Shown piece by piece: positions 36,515 through 45,085 of a DNA stretch of 64,000 bases. The translations under genes and the position numbers were made by a program. The stretch comes from Mycolicibacterium gilvum (lineage in GTDB: Bacteria; Actinomycetota; Actinomycetes; Mycobacteriales; Mycobacteriaceae). Below the pieces are notes generated by a model that saw only the letters and a list, made by a program, of their open reading frames with translations, was not told where the DNA came from and made no database searches. Within the stretch, counting starts at the first letter, position 1. Each line of letters opens with the position of its first letter. Where the stretch lies: the NCBI RefSeq assembly GCF_900454025.1, contig NZ_UGQM01000001.1:4464001-4528000 (forward strand), written 5' to 3'.

Positions 36515-37409
36515 CACCTCACCCGTTGTGGAAATCCGTGGGCTGCGAAAGGCGTTCGGCCGCACGCAGGCTCTCGACGGTCTCGACCTCACCGTCGCAC
36601 CCGGCGACGTGACCGGGTTCCTCGGGCCCAATGGGGCGGGCAAATCCACCGCCATCCGGGTGCTGTTGGGTCTGCTGCGGGCCGACGGCGGCGACGTCCG
36701 TCTGCTCGGTGCAGACCCCTGGCGCGACGCCGTCGCACTGCACCGCCGGATCGCCTACGTGCCAGGCGATGTGACCCTGTGGCCGAACCTGACCGGTATG
36801 CAGGCAATCGACTTCCTCGCCGCCCTGCGCGGAGACGGCGTCGACACCCGGCGGCGTGACGAACTCATCGAGCGCTTCGAACTCGATCCGCACAAGAAGG
36901 CGAGAACGTACTCGAAAGGCAACAGGCAGAAGGTCGCCATCGTCGCCGCGTTCAGCACCCGCAGTGAGCTGTTCATCCTCGACGAACCGACATCGGGACT
37001 GGATCCGCTGATGGAGAAGACATTTCAGGAATGCGTCCGCGAGGTCGCCGGCCGGGGTGCGGCGGTTCTGCTGTCGAGCCATATCCTCGCCGAGGTCGAA
37101 AAGCTCTGCGACAACGTCACGATCGTGCGCTCCGGCCGCACGGTGCGGTCCGGGACGCTGGCTCAGATGCGCCACCTCATGCGCACCACCGTCACCGTGC
37201 GGGTCCGTGGTGACGGCCGCGCCCTCACCGACGCACCGTATGTCCACGACCTGCGGACCGATGACGGAGCGCTGCGCTTCTCGGTCGACCGCGACCATCT
37301 CGATCGCGCGGTCCTCGATCTCACCGCCCTCGGCATCGAGGACCTCGCGGTGGCACCGGCATCGCTGGAGGACATGTTCCTGCAGGAGTACCAAGGCGCA
37401 AACCGGTGA
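36507..37409 (+). CDS. ABC transporter ATP-binding protein, drug efflux type (Rv1218c-like)
   Basis: The 300-aa ATPase has Walker A GPNGAGKST (about residues 36-44), an ABC signature variant YSKGNRQKVAI, Walker B LFILDEPTSGLDP and the switch histidine in LLSSHILAEVEKL. The C-terminal 80 residues form a regulatory domain typical of DrrA/tetronasin-type exporters. It begins inside the end of the TetR gene and overlaps the permease start by 4 bases, so all three genes are coupled. The Rv1218c-Rv1217c pair is linked to multidrug efflux in M. tuberculosis. Confidence 0.92.
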   Translation: MPDTSPVVEIRGLRKAFGRTQALDGLDLTVAPGDVTGFLGPNGAGKSTAIRVLLGLLRADGGDVRLLGADPWRDAVALHRRIAYVPGDVTLWPNLTGMQAIDFLAALRGDGVDTRRRDELIERFELDPHKKARTYSKGNRQKVAIVAAFSTRSELFILDEPTSGLDPLMEKTFQECVREVAGRGAAVLLSSHILAEVEKLCDNVTIVRSGRTVRSGTLAQMRHLMRTTVTVRVRGDGRALTDAPYVHDLRTDDGALRFSVDRDHLDRAVLDLTALGIEDLAVAPASLEDMFLQEYQGANR

Positions 37410-39031
37410 GTACCGCGGGCCATCTCACCCACACCCGGCACGCCGCAGCGCCCGCGTCGTCCAAGTCGATGTGGACGCACACCGGGCTGCTGATCCGACT
37501 TGCACTGCGACGCGACCGGATTCGGCTGTCGATATGGATTGCGACGCTGACGCTGCTGATGATCTACACCCCCAACGCACTGGAACTGGCATACCCCGAG
37601 GAGGCCCAACGGCTCGCACGGGTCAACCTACTCAAGACACCCGCCGGAATGATGATGGGCGGGCCCGTGTTCGGCGTCGACGAAACCGATCTGGGCGTGA
37701 TGATGGCCAACGAGCTGATGCTCACCCTGATCGTCGCCACCTCGATACTGGCCATCCTGACGGTGATTCGGCACACCCGCGCCGAGGAGGAGAGCGGCAC
37801 GGCCGAGCTCGTCCTGGCCTCGGTCGTCGGCCGGTACGCGCGCACCACCGCCGCCCTGAGCGTGGCCGCCGGGGTCAACGTGGTCCTCACCGTCACGATG
37901 ACGGCTGCGATGGTCGCGAGTGGATTCGGGGTCGCGGATTCGCTGGGCATGTGCGCCGGGGTGACCGCCGTGGCGATGGTGTTCGCCGCGCTGGCGGCGG
38001 TCACAGCCCAGATGTGGCGTGCCGCAAGGGCCGCCACGAGTACGGCGATGGCGGCGCTGGCCCTCGCGGCGCTGATCCGCGGCATCGGCGATGTGATCGA
38101 CAACTCGGGCAGCGCCCTGAGCTGGTTCTCCCCCATCGCCTGGGCACAGCAGATGCGGTCGTTCGTCGACCTTCGCTGGTGGCCTCTGGCGCTGTTGGTC
38201 GGACTGACACTCGCCCTCGTCACGCTGGCCGCCGCACTGGAGGGGCGCCGCCAGTACGACGACGCGACGCTCGCGTCCCGCGGTGAACACCCCGACGCGA
38301 AACCTGTCCGCGGCGTCCTGGCCCTGCACCTCGTCCTGCAGCGCGGCCAGACCATCGGCTGGTCGGCCGGACTCTTCATCGCGGGGCTCGCCTTCGGGTC
38401 GATGACGAAGTCGCTGCTCGACGCCGCCGAAGGCAATGAGCTGATCGCACAGATGATCTCGGCCCAGGGCACCGACGGGGTGTACATGACGATGTCGCAG
38501 TTCCTGGCCGCCGCGGCCTCGGCGTATGTCGTGTCCTGCGTCCTGCGTCTGCACGCCGACGAGAGGTCCGGCCTCGGGGAGGCGGTGCTCGCCGGTGCGG
38601 TGTCCCGGTGGCGTTGGCTGTCGACGAGCGTCGCGGCGGCGGTGCTCGGGGCGACGGTGTTGATGTTCTTCGCCGGCCTGGGCAACGGCGTGGGCGCCGG
38701 GATCACCCTCGGCGAGCCCGGGACGGTCGGCAGACTCACGGTGGCGGGCCTCGCGTTCGTTCCCGCCTTGGCGGTGATGGCGGGGGTGGCCGCTGTCGGT
38801 GTCGCGCTGCGCCAGCCCTGGATCGGTTGGCTCGCAGTCACTTCCGTCGTCCTGTCGCTCTACCTCGGCGCGCTGCTGCGCCTGCCGCGCTGGCTGATCG
38901 ACCTGTCGCCCATCAGCCGCACAACGGTGCCCACCGATGTCCCGTTCGTCGCGCTGGTCGTGATGTGCGTGGCGGCGGCCGCCCTGACCGTGCTCGCGGG
39001 ATTTCTGTACCGCAGACGCGATGCGGCGTGA
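37406..39031 (+). CDS. ABC transporter permease, tetronasin-type (Rv1217c-like)
   Basis: The 541-aa integral membrane protein has about 12 TM helices in two similar halves. The first begins HTGLLIRLALRRDRIRLSIW and the second LALHLVLQRGQTIGWSAGLF, as in ABC-2 exporters with an internally duplicated permease. It starts with GTG overlapping the ATPase stop (GTGA). With the ATPase it should form a complete drug exporter. Its substrate is not visible from sequence. Confidence 0.9.
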   Translation: MSTAGHLTHTRHAAAPASSKSMWTHTGLLIRLALRRDRIRLSIWIATLTLLMIYTPNALELAYPEEAQRLARVNLLKTPAGMMMGGPVFGVDETDLGVMMANELMLTLIVATSILAILTVIRHTRAEEESGTAELVLASVVGRYARTTAALSVAAGVNVVLTVTMTAAMVASGFGVADSLGMCAGVTAVAMVFAALAAVTAQMWRAARAATSTAMAALALAALIRGIGDVIDNSGSALSWFSPIAWAQQMRSFVDLRWWPLALLVGLTLALVTLAAALEGRRQYDDATLASRGEHPDAKPVRGVLALHLVLQRGQTIGWSAGLFIAGLAFGSMTKSLLDAAEGNELIAQMISAQGTDGVYMTMSQFLAAAASAYVVSCVLRLHADERSGLGEAVLAGAVSRWRWLSTSVAAAVLGATVLMFFAGLGNGVGAGITLGEPGTVGRLTVAGLAFVPALAVMAGVAAVGVALRQPWIGWLAVTSVVLSLYLGALLRLPRWLIDLSPISRTTVPTDVPFVALVVMCVAAAALTVLAGFLYRRRDAA

Positions 39032-39067
39032 CCGCGCGGGCTTCTGTAGCCGCCGCATACTGAAGCC

Positions 39068-39658
39068 ATGGAGTTGCTCACCGGGTTCGGCCTGGCGACG
39101 GCGGCCGGCCTCAACGCCTACATCCCGCTGCTCGCCCTCGGACTGCTCGGCCGCTTCACCGAACTGGTGACGCTGCCCGCAGGCTGGGCCTGGCTGGAGA
39201 ACGGCTGGGTCATGACGATCGTCGCAGCCCTGCTGGTCATCGAGGTCGTGGCCGACAAGGTCCCCGCCCTCGACAGCGTCAACGACGTCGTCCAGACCTT
39301 CGTGCGTCCGACCGCAGGCGGCATCGTGTTCGGTTCCGGCACCGCAGCGCAGACGGCGACGGTCACCGATCCCGGCGCGTTCGCCCAGTCCGGGCAGTGG
39401 ATACCGGTCGCCATCGGAGTGGCGATCGCGTTGGTGGTGTCGCTGACGAAGTCGACCGTGCGGCCGGCGGCCAACGTCGCGACCGCGGGTGTGGCCGCGC
39501 CCGTGCTGAGCACCGTCGAGGACGTCGCCAGTGTTGCGTTGGTCTTCGTCGCGATCCTGGTTCCGGTGCTCGTGCTGGTGGCCGTGCTCGCACTGGCCTG
39601 GGCGGCGGTGCGGCTCCTCCGCCGACGCCGCGCCGCGGCCCAGACACCACGGAACTGA
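39068..39658 (+). CDS. DUF4126 membrane protein
   Basis: The 196-aa protein has about five TM helices and matches the DUF4126 pattern: GFGLATAAGLNAYIPLLALG at the start, VIEVVADKVPALDSVNDVVQ in the middle, and IALVVSLTKSTVRPAANVAT after. It ends in a basic RRRRAAAQ tail. The family is widespread with unknown function. It begins 36 bases after the ABC permease stop, so it may be read from the same operon, though no overlap links them. Confidence 0.82.
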   Translation: MELLTGFGLATAAGLNAYIPLLALGLLGRFTELVTLPAGWAWLENGWVMTIVAALLVIEVVADKVPALDSVNDVVQTFVRPTAGGIVFGSGTAAQTATVTDPGAFAQSGQWIPVAIGVAIALVVSLTKSTVRPAANVATAGVAAPVLSTVEDVASVALVFVAILVPVLVLVAVLALAWAAVRLLRRRRAAAQTPRN

Positions 39659-39694
39659 ACTCGTGCGGAAGGAGCGAACGGGTATCCCGGCATC

Positions 39695-40180
39695 ATGCAG
39701 ACCTTCCTGCCCTACCCGGACTTCGTCACCTCTGCGGAGATCCTGGACACGCGCCGGCTCGGGAAACAACGTGTCGAGACCATCCAGGTTCTGCGCGCCC
39801 TGACGGTTCCCGGGTACGGCTGGCGTCACCACCCCGCCGCGGCGATGTGGGCCGGCTACGAGGAGGCGCTGGTCCGGTACGGCCTCGACATGTGCGATGT
39901 GTGGTGCCGGCAGGGACGCGGTGACACCTGCGCCGCGACGCTACGCAGCGATCTGGCGACCGGAACCGGTCTGGAGATCATCCGGACCCAGGACGAGCTC
40001 GCGGCCGCAGACGAAGTGCCTCCGTGGCTCGGCGACGCCGACTTCCACCTCAGCCACCGCTCGGCCCTGCTCCGCAAGGACCCCGCGCACTACCGGCACC
40101 ACTTTCCCGGCGTGCCCGACGACCTGCCGTACGTGTGGCCCGCCTCGGACCGTCCCCGGCGTGTGCCGGTGACCAGTTAG
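39695..40180 (+). CDS. Pyrimidine-dimer DNA glycosylase-like protein (Pyr_excise family)
   Basis: The 161-aa cytoplasmic protein resembles the mycobacterial MSMEG_6728-type group related to T4 endonuclease V. It has [53 protein letters not shown], and near the end [20 protein letters not shown]4 endonuclease V starts base excision at UV dimers with its N-terminal amine. That chemistry is unproven here, since residue 2 is Gln rather than Thr. The 3' end overlaps the convergent glgC gene by 4 bases. Confidence 0.72.
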   Translation: MQTFLPYPDFVTSAEILDTRRLGKQRVETIQVLRALTVPGYGWRHHPAAAMWAGYEEALVRYGLDMCDVWCRQGRGDTCAATLRSDLATGTGLEIIRTQDELAAADEVPPWLGDADFHLSHRSALLRKDPAHYRHHFPGVPDDLPYVWPASDRPRRVPVTS

Positions 40181-41391
40181 ATCCACACGCCCTTACCGAC
40201 CGCCACGACGCCGCCGGCGCTGACGGTGAACCGTTCCCGGTCCTTGTCCAGGTCCACACCGACCATCTCGCCGGGACCCACGACGACGTTCTTGTCCAGG
40301 ATCGCGTGGCGCACCACCGCGCCGCGCCCGATCCGGACACCGGGCATGATCACGCTGCCCTCGACGATGGCGCCGTCATCGATCGCCACGTTCGACGACA
40401 GCACCGAATTACGCACCGACGCAGCCGAAATGATGCTGCCGGCACCGACGACCGACTCCTGGGCGGATCCGCCGTTGACGAACTTGGCCGGAGCCAGGTT
40501 CTCCGCGCCACCACGGATCGGCCAGCGCTTGTTGTACAGGTTGAAGATCGGGTGCACCGACACCAGATCCATGTGCGCGTCGTAGAAGGCGTCCAAGGTT
40601 CCGACGTCACGCCAGTAGCCGTGGTCGCGTTCGGTTGCGCCGGGCACCTCGTTGTTGTTGAAGTCGTAGACCGAGGCCATCCCGTCAGCGACCAACCGCG
40701 GGATGATGTCGCCGCCCATGTCGTGGTCGGAGTCGTCGTCCTCGGCATCGGCCCGGATCGCGTCGATCAGCACCTTGGTGGTGAAGATGTAGTTGCCCAT
40801 CGACGCGAACGTCATCTCCGGATCGTCGGGGGTGCCCGGCGGGTCGGCCGGCTTCTCCACCCAGCCGCGGATGCGCCCGGAGTCGTCGGCGTCGATACAC
40901 CCGAACGCGCTGGCCTCCGAGCGCGGAACCCGGATGCCGGCGACGGTCGCGCCCGCGCCACTCTCGATGTGCTGCTGGACCATCTGTTCGGGATCCATGC
41001 GGTACACGTGGTCGGCGCCGAAGATCACGATGTAGTCGGGATCCTCGTCGTAGATCAGGTTCATCGACTGATAGATCGCGTCGGCCGAACCGGTGTACCA
41101 CCGGGGGCCGAGGCGCTGCTGCGCCGGAACCGGGGTGATGTACTCACCGGCCAGGCCGGACAGCCGCCAGTTCTGTGAGATGTGGCGGTCCAGCGAATGC
41201 GACTTGTACTGGGTGAGCACACAGATCCGCAGAAAGCGGGCGTTGACGAGATTCGACAGCACGAAATCGATGAGGCGGTATCCGCCACCGAAAGGCACCG
41301 CAGGCTTCGCGCGGTCGGCGGTCAGCGGGTACAACCGCTTTCCCTCGCCGCCTGCGAGGACGATGCCCAGCACATGTGGCGCTTCCCTCAT
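40177..41391 (-). CDS. glgC: Glucose-1-phosphate adenylyltransferase GlgC
   Basis: The 404-aa enzyme makes ADP-glucose from glucose-1-phosphate and ATP. The nucleotidyltransferase motif [20 protein letters not shown] is at the N-terminus, followed by [30 protein letters not shown] and [18 protein letters not shown] left-handed beta-helix is at the C-terminus ([20 protein letters not shown]). ADP-glucose feeds the divergently encoded glgM and from there glycogen, capsular glucan and methylglucose polysaccharides. The length equals the M. tuberculosis protein as I recall it (Rv1213). Confidence 0.96.
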   Translation of the reverse strand: MREAPHVLGIVLAGGEGKRLYPLTADRAKPAVPFGGGYRLIDFVLSNLVNARFLRICVLTQYKSHSLDRHISQNWRLSGLAGEYITPVPAQQRLGPRWYTGSADAIYQSMNLIYDEDPDYIVIFGADHVYRMDPEQMVQQHIESGAGATVAGIRVPRSEASAFGCIDADDSGRIRGWVEKPADPPGTPDDPEMTFASMGNYIFTTKVLIDAIRADAEDDDSDHDMGGDIIPRLVADGMASVYDFNNNEVPGATERDHGYWRDVGTLDAFYDAHMDLVSVHPIFNLYNKRWPIRGGAENLAPAKFVNGGSAQESVVGAGSIISAASVRNSVLSSNVAIDDGAIVEGSVIMPGVRIGRGAVVRHAILDKNVVVGPGEMVGVDLDKDRERFTVSAGGVVAVGKGVWI

Positions 41392-41397
41392 GTTTCC

Positions 41398-41403
41398 AAC
41401 CTA
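41398..41403 (-). promoter_or_regulatory. -10 box of glgC (leaderless type)
   Basis: On the minus strand TAGGTT ends 6 bases before the glgC ATG. Confidence 0.45.
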
Positions 41404-41540
41404 TCCGCACGCCGGGACGGCGGCCAGCCATTCCTCGTTTTGTCGCGCGTCGCCGGCCCTGTCGCGACGCCCTGACGAGGCGTTTCCGGGCTGTCCGTCA
41501 AGACAATTGGGGATGGGGCGCAGCGGATCGCGAAGTTGGA

Positions 41541-41546
41541 TACGGT
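41541..41546 (+). promoter_or_regulatory. -10 box of glgM (leaderless type)
   Basis: TACGGT ends 7 bases before the glgM ATG, so the transcript should begin at the start codon. Confidence 0.45.
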
Positions 41547-41553
41547 CTCTGCC

Positions 41554-42717
41554 ATGCGGGTGGCGATGATGACGCGGGAGTATCCACCGGAGGTCTACGG
41601 CGGCGCCGGCGTCCACGTCACCGAGCTCGTCGCGCAGCTGCGACGACTCTGTGAGGTCGACGTGCACTGCATGGGCGCGCCACGTCCCGATGCCATCGTC
41701 GCGGCCACCGACCCGGCGCTGGCGGGCGCCAACCCGGCCCTGACCACGCTGTCGGCGGACCTCAACATGGTCAACGCGGCGGCGCAGGCCCAGGTCGTGC
41801 ACTCCCACACCTGGTATGCCGGAATGGCCGGGCACCTTTCGGCGCTGCTCTACGGAGTGCCGCATGTGCTCACCGCGCACTCGCTGGAGCCGATGCGGCC
41901 GTGGAAGGCCGAACAACTCGGCGGGGGCTACCGCATCTCGTCCTGGGTGGAGAAGACGGCCGTGGAGGCCGCCGACGCGGTGATCGCCGTCAGTGCCGGC
42001 ATGCGGGAGGACGTGCTGCACGCCTACCCGACACTCGATCCGAGCAGGGTGCATGTCGTTCTCAACGGCATCGACACCGACAAGTGGCGTCCGGTCGACG
42101 CCGGCGGCGAGGAGTCGGTGCTGACCGAACTCGGCGTCGACCTGTCCCGTCCGATCGTCGCGTTCGTCGGACGGATCACCCGGCAGAAGGGCGTCGCCCA
42201 TCTGGTCGCCGCCGCGCACCATTTCGATCCCGGCATTCAGCTGGTGCTGTGCGCCGGCGCCCCCGACACCCCGGAGATCGCCGAGGAGGTGGCCTCCGCG
42301 GTGCAGCGTCTCGCCGAGGCACGCACGGGCGTGTTCTGGGTGCGGGAGATGCTGCCACAGCCCAAGATCGACGAGATCCTGTCAGCGGCAACGACGTTCG
42401 TGTGCCCGTCGGTCTACGAGCCGCTCGGCATCGTGAACCTGGAGGCGATGGCCTGCGCGACGGCGGTCGTCGCGTCCGACGTCGGCGGCATTCCCGAGGT
42501 GGTGGCCGACGGGCAGACAGGTCTGCTGGTGCACTACGACGCGAAGGACACCGCGACGTTCGAGCGCCAGCTCGCCGAAGCCGTCAACAGTCTCGTCGCG
42601 GATCCACAGCGGGCCCGCGAGTACGGGGTGGCCGGACGGCAGCGGTGCATCGACGAGTTCTCGTGGGCGCGCATCGCCGAGCAGACCCTGCAGATCTACC
42701 GGTCCGTCACGGCCTAG
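41554..42717 (+). CDS. glgM: Alpha-maltose-1-phosphate synthase GlgM (GT4 glycosyltransferase)
   Basis: The 387-aa GT-B enzyme transfers glucose from ADP-glucose to glucose-1-phosphate, giving maltose-1-phosphate for GlgE-driven alpha-glucan synthesis. It has the N-terminal MTREYPPEVYGGAGVHVTEL, HSHTWYAGMAGHL, VLNGIDTDKWRP, FVGRITRQKGVAHLV and the donor-site CPSVYEPLGIVNLEAMAC. Size matches Rv1212c (formerly glgA). It is divergent from glgC across 162 bases with two -10 boxes, one for each gene, each directly before its start codon. Confidence 0.94.
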   Translation: MRVAMMTREYPPEVYGGAGVHVTELVAQLRRLCEVDVHCMGAPRPDAIVAATDPALAGANPALTTLSADLNMVNAAAQAQVVHSHTWYAGMAGHLSALLYGVPHVLTAHSLEPMRPWKAEQLGGGYRISSWVEKTAVEAADAVIAVSAGMREDVLHAYPTLDPSRVHVVLNGIDTDKWRPVDAGGEESVLTELGVDLSRPIVAFVGRITRQKGVAHLVAAAHHFDPGIQLVLCAGAPDTPEIAEEVASAVQRLAEARTGVFWVREMLPQPKIDEILSAATTFVCPSVYEPLGIVNLEAMACATAVVASDVGGIPEVVADGQTGLLVHYDAKDTATFERQLAEAVNSLVADPQRAREYGVAGRQRCIDEFSWARIAEQTLQIYRSVTA

Positions 42718-42726
42718 AGGGCGACG

Positions 42727-42894
42727 CTAGCTGGTCACTCCCTTGAGCTCGTCGCCGAGGGCTGCCGCCTCTTCGGGAGTGAGTTCGACGACGAGTCGTC
42801 CACCGCCTTCCAGTGGAACCCGCATCACGATGCCTCGCCCCTCCTTGGTTGCTTCCAGTGGACCGTCTCCAGTCCGGGGCTTCATCGCCGCCAT
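42727..42894 (-). CDS. DUF3117 small protein (Rv1211-like)
   Basis: The 55-aa protein is highly conserved in actinobacteria: MAAMKPRTGDGPLEATKEG, then GIVMRVPLEGGGRLVVELTP and EEAAALGDELKGV. Rv1211 in M. tuberculosis has been reported as calmodulin-like, a claim I can only recall. ATG at 42894 follows a strong Shine-Dalgarno GGAGGGAG by about 7 bases; an upstream in-frame ATG at 42912 lacks one. It converges with glgM (9 bases between stops). The 227 bases behind its start, up to tag, hold no gene I can see. Confidence 0.88.
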   Translation of the reverse strand: MAAMKPRTGDGPLEATKEGRGIVMRVPLEGGGRLVVELTPEEAAALGDELKGVTS

Positions 42895-43121
42895 CGAGTG
42901 CTCCCTCCACAATGGGCGTGCCCGTCAGGGCCTGGTCTGTCCGTGAGCCGGAGCTGGGCACCGTTCGACGTGCACTGACAGCACCCGGCTCTGAACTGCT
43001 ACAGACCTCCATTGTTCCCTATCCGGGCCGAGTCGTGTGCGAAGACCCGGCTATAGCCGTCGGGATGGGGGGTCGGGCTTCGCTGGAGCGGCCCACCGAG
43101 CGCCACGACGGACCCGCGGCG

Positions 43122-43730
43122 TCACCCCTGCAGGCGGGGTGCCCAGCAGTCCGCGGTGTGGTCGTCGACCATCCCGGTGGCCTGCATGAGCGCATACGCC
43201 GTCGTCGGTCCGACGAAGCGGAAGCCACGCTTCTTCAGTTCCCTGGCCATCGCCGTCGATTCGGGCGACACCGCCGCGACGTCGGACAGGCTCGCGGGAC
43301 GGGGCCGGGTCATCCGGTCGGACGGCGCGAACGACCACAGCAGTTCTCCGAGATCGTCCCCCGCCTCGGCCATCTCGATGACCGCACGGGCATTGGAGAT
43401 GGTGGCGTCGATCTTGGCGCGGTTGCGCACGATGCCCGCGTCGGACATCAGACGCGCCACCTCGCCGTCACCGTAGGACGCGATCCGCTCGACGTCGAAC
43501 CCGTCGAACGCGGCGCGGAAGTTGTCCCGTTTGCGCAGGATGATCAGCCACGAGAGGCCACTTTGGAACGCCTCCAGGCTGACCCGCTCGAACAACGCCG
43601 CCGACCCGTACAGCGGGCGCCCCCACTCGTCGTCGTGATAGTCGCGGTAGAGCGTGAAATCCTCCGGCGAGAGCCGGGACTCGTCGATCCATCCGCACCG
43701 GGTCCGCGCGTCGGGTTCGACGTCGCTCAC
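43122..43730 (-). CDS. tag: DNA-3-methyladenine glycosylase I
   Basis: The 202-aa HhH-GPD-like enzyme removes 3-methyladenine from alkylated DNA. It has the family start RCGWIDESRLSPEDFTLYRD with YHDDEWGRPLYG, then LEAFQSGLSWLIILRKRDNF and the DDHTADCWAP end. The N-terminal cysteine (RCGW) with the C-terminal His/Cys (HTADC) forms the structural zinc site. It corresponds to tagA (Rv1210). Its start overlaps the DivIVA-like gene stop by 4 bases, so it is the second gene of that unit. Confidence 0.93.
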   Translation of the reverse strand: MSDVEPDARTRCGWIDESRLSPEDFTLYRDYHDDEWGRPLYGSAALFERVSLEAFQSGLSWLIILRKRDNFRAAFDGFDVERIASYGDGEVARLMSDAGIVRNRAKIDATISNARAVIEMAEAGDDLGELLWSFAPSDRMTRPRPASLSDVAAVSPESTAMARELKKRGFRFVGPTTAYALMQATGMVDDHTADCWAPRLQG

Positions 43731-44092
43731 ATGTCGTCCCGCGCGTACTCGCCCGGATGCGCATCGGAGCTCTGCGCGTCGTCGAGGGTCGGATCCTCGA
43801 CCCCGTGCGCGGCGCGGACGGCGGCCAGTTCACCGCGCAGCGCGTCGATTTCCCGACCGAGGCGATCCAGCACCCAGTCGACCTCGCCGGTCTTGTAGCC
43901 GCGCAGGGTCTGGGTGAACTTCACCGCGTCGACATCGGCCCCGGTGACCCCGGAGGCGGGCAACACCGTGGCGGTGGTGCCCTGCGGCAGCGGCGGCAGC
44001 ACCTCTCCGCGGCCGAACAGCACACTGCCCACAGCGAACAAGACGATCCCGACGAGCACCAGCACCACGAGGTAGAGCAGGACGAGTGTCAC
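43727..44092 (-). CDS. DivIVA-domain small membrane protein (Rv1209-like)
   Basis: The 121-aa protein has one N-terminal TM helix (LVLLYLVVLVLVGIVLFAVG) and a short linker. A DivIVA-type motif follows, VKFTQTLRGYKTGEVDWVLDRLGREIDALRGELAA; here it is split as VKFTQTLRGYKTGEVDWVLD and RLGREIDALRGELAA, and the second part looks coiled-coil. The motif suggests recruitment to the growing cell pole or septum. It starts at GTG 44092, 33 bases after gpgS, and overlaps tag. Confidence 0.82.
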   Translation of the reverse strand: MTLVLLYLVVLVLVGIVLFAVGSVLFGRGEVLPPLPQGTTATVLPASGVTGADVDAVKFTQTLRGYKTGEVDWVLDRLGREIDALRGELAAVRAAHGVEDPTLDDAQSSDAHPGEYARDDM

Positions 44093-44125
44093 CCCTCGAT
44101 AGTGCCCGACGGCACCGACGGATCG

Positions 44126-45085
44126 TCAGCGAGGACGCAGGGTGACCATCGGCGGACGGTCGTCCAGCGACACCGTCGACGTCCGCGGCGTGTAGTCCTC
44201 GCCATCGGCGAAGAACTGGGTCAGGCCGATCCCGGAGTCGGGCACCCCGCACCGCGACAGCAGGGTGCCGATGACCTGCCTGCTCATCGACGCCAGCTCG
44301 GTCAGCGGGCGGTTGCGATGGGTGCGCACGCCGAGGTTGACCTGCGCGATACCGTCCAGACCCAACCGGTCGTAGGTGTCGATCAGCAGCCCGATCTCGA
44401 CGCCGTAGCCGGGCGCGAACGGCACCGCCGTCAGCAGCTCGCGGGTGCCGGCGTACTCGCCGCCCAGCGGCTGGTACAGGCACATCAGCTCGGGCCGTAG
44501 CGAGGCCAGCAGCGGGCGCGCGACGAGCTCGGTGACGCGTCCGCCGCCGTTGGCGTCCTCTTTCCCGCTGACCATCAACGGCCGACGGTAGAAGCCTTTG
44601 ACCAGGTGCACGCCCTCGGCGATCAGCAGCGGCCCGAGGAGTTTGGGCACGAACATCGGGTCGGGGTCCAGGAGGTCCGAGTCGACGAACACGATGATGT
44701 CGCCCGTCGTCGCGGCCAGCGACCGCCACAGCACCTCGCCCTTGCCGGGTTGGGGCGCCACCTCGGGCAGCGCGACCTCGCGGCTCACGACGCGTGCGCC
44801 GGCGGCGACCGCCCGGATCTCGGTGTCGTCGGTCGAGCCGGAGTCCAGCACGATCAACTCGTCGACGAGCCCACCGAGCAACGGCGTGATGGTCTCGACG
44901 ACGCCGGCGACCGTCTCCTCTTCGTTGAGCGCGGGGAGCACCACCGACACGGTGCGGCCGCGTTTGGCGGCCTCCAGTTCGGCGATCGACCAGGTCGGCC
45001 GGCTCCAGCTGCGGTCCTTGAGCCAGCGGTGTTCGGCGACACCGTAGGTGGCCAGCTCGTCGACGCGATCAGACAACACAGTCAT
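44126..45085 (-). CDS. gpgS: Glucosyl-3-phosphoglycerate synthase GpgS
   Basis: The 319-aa GT-A enzyme (family GT81) joins UDP-glucose or ADP-glucose and 3-phosphoglycerate, the first step of methylglucose lipopolysaccharide synthesis. It has SVVLPALNEEETVAGVVETI, LDSGSTDDTE, the metal-binding VDSDLLDPDPMF and the late YQPLGGEYAGTREL. ATG at 45085 is chosen because it overlaps the folP2 stop (ATGA) and gives the known N-terminus MTVLSDRVDELA. An open frame upstream is a shadow of folP2. The MGLP pathway link to glgC-glgM nearby is functional, through activated glucose. Confidence 0.95.
   Translation of the reverse strand: MTVLSDRVDELATYGVAEHRWLKDRSWSRPTWSIAELEAAKRGRTVSVVLPALNEEETVAGVVETITPLLGGLVDELIVLDSGSTDDTEIRAVAAGARVVSREVALPEVAPQPGKGEVLWRSLAATTGDIIVFVDSDLLDPDPMFVPKLLGPLLIAEGVHLVKGFYRRPLMVSGKEDANGGGRVTELVARPLLASLRPELMCLYQPLGGEYAGTRELLTAVPFAPGYGVEIGLLIDTYDRLGLDGIAQVNLGVRTHRNRPLTELASMSRQVIGTLLSRCGVPDSGIGLTQFFADGEDYTPRTSTVSLDDRPPMVTLRPR

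Noticed and set aside
42895..43121. Possible small gene in the 227-base gap between the DUF3117 gene and tag.
   Set aside because: Open frames there have no ribosome-binding site and no recognisable product.
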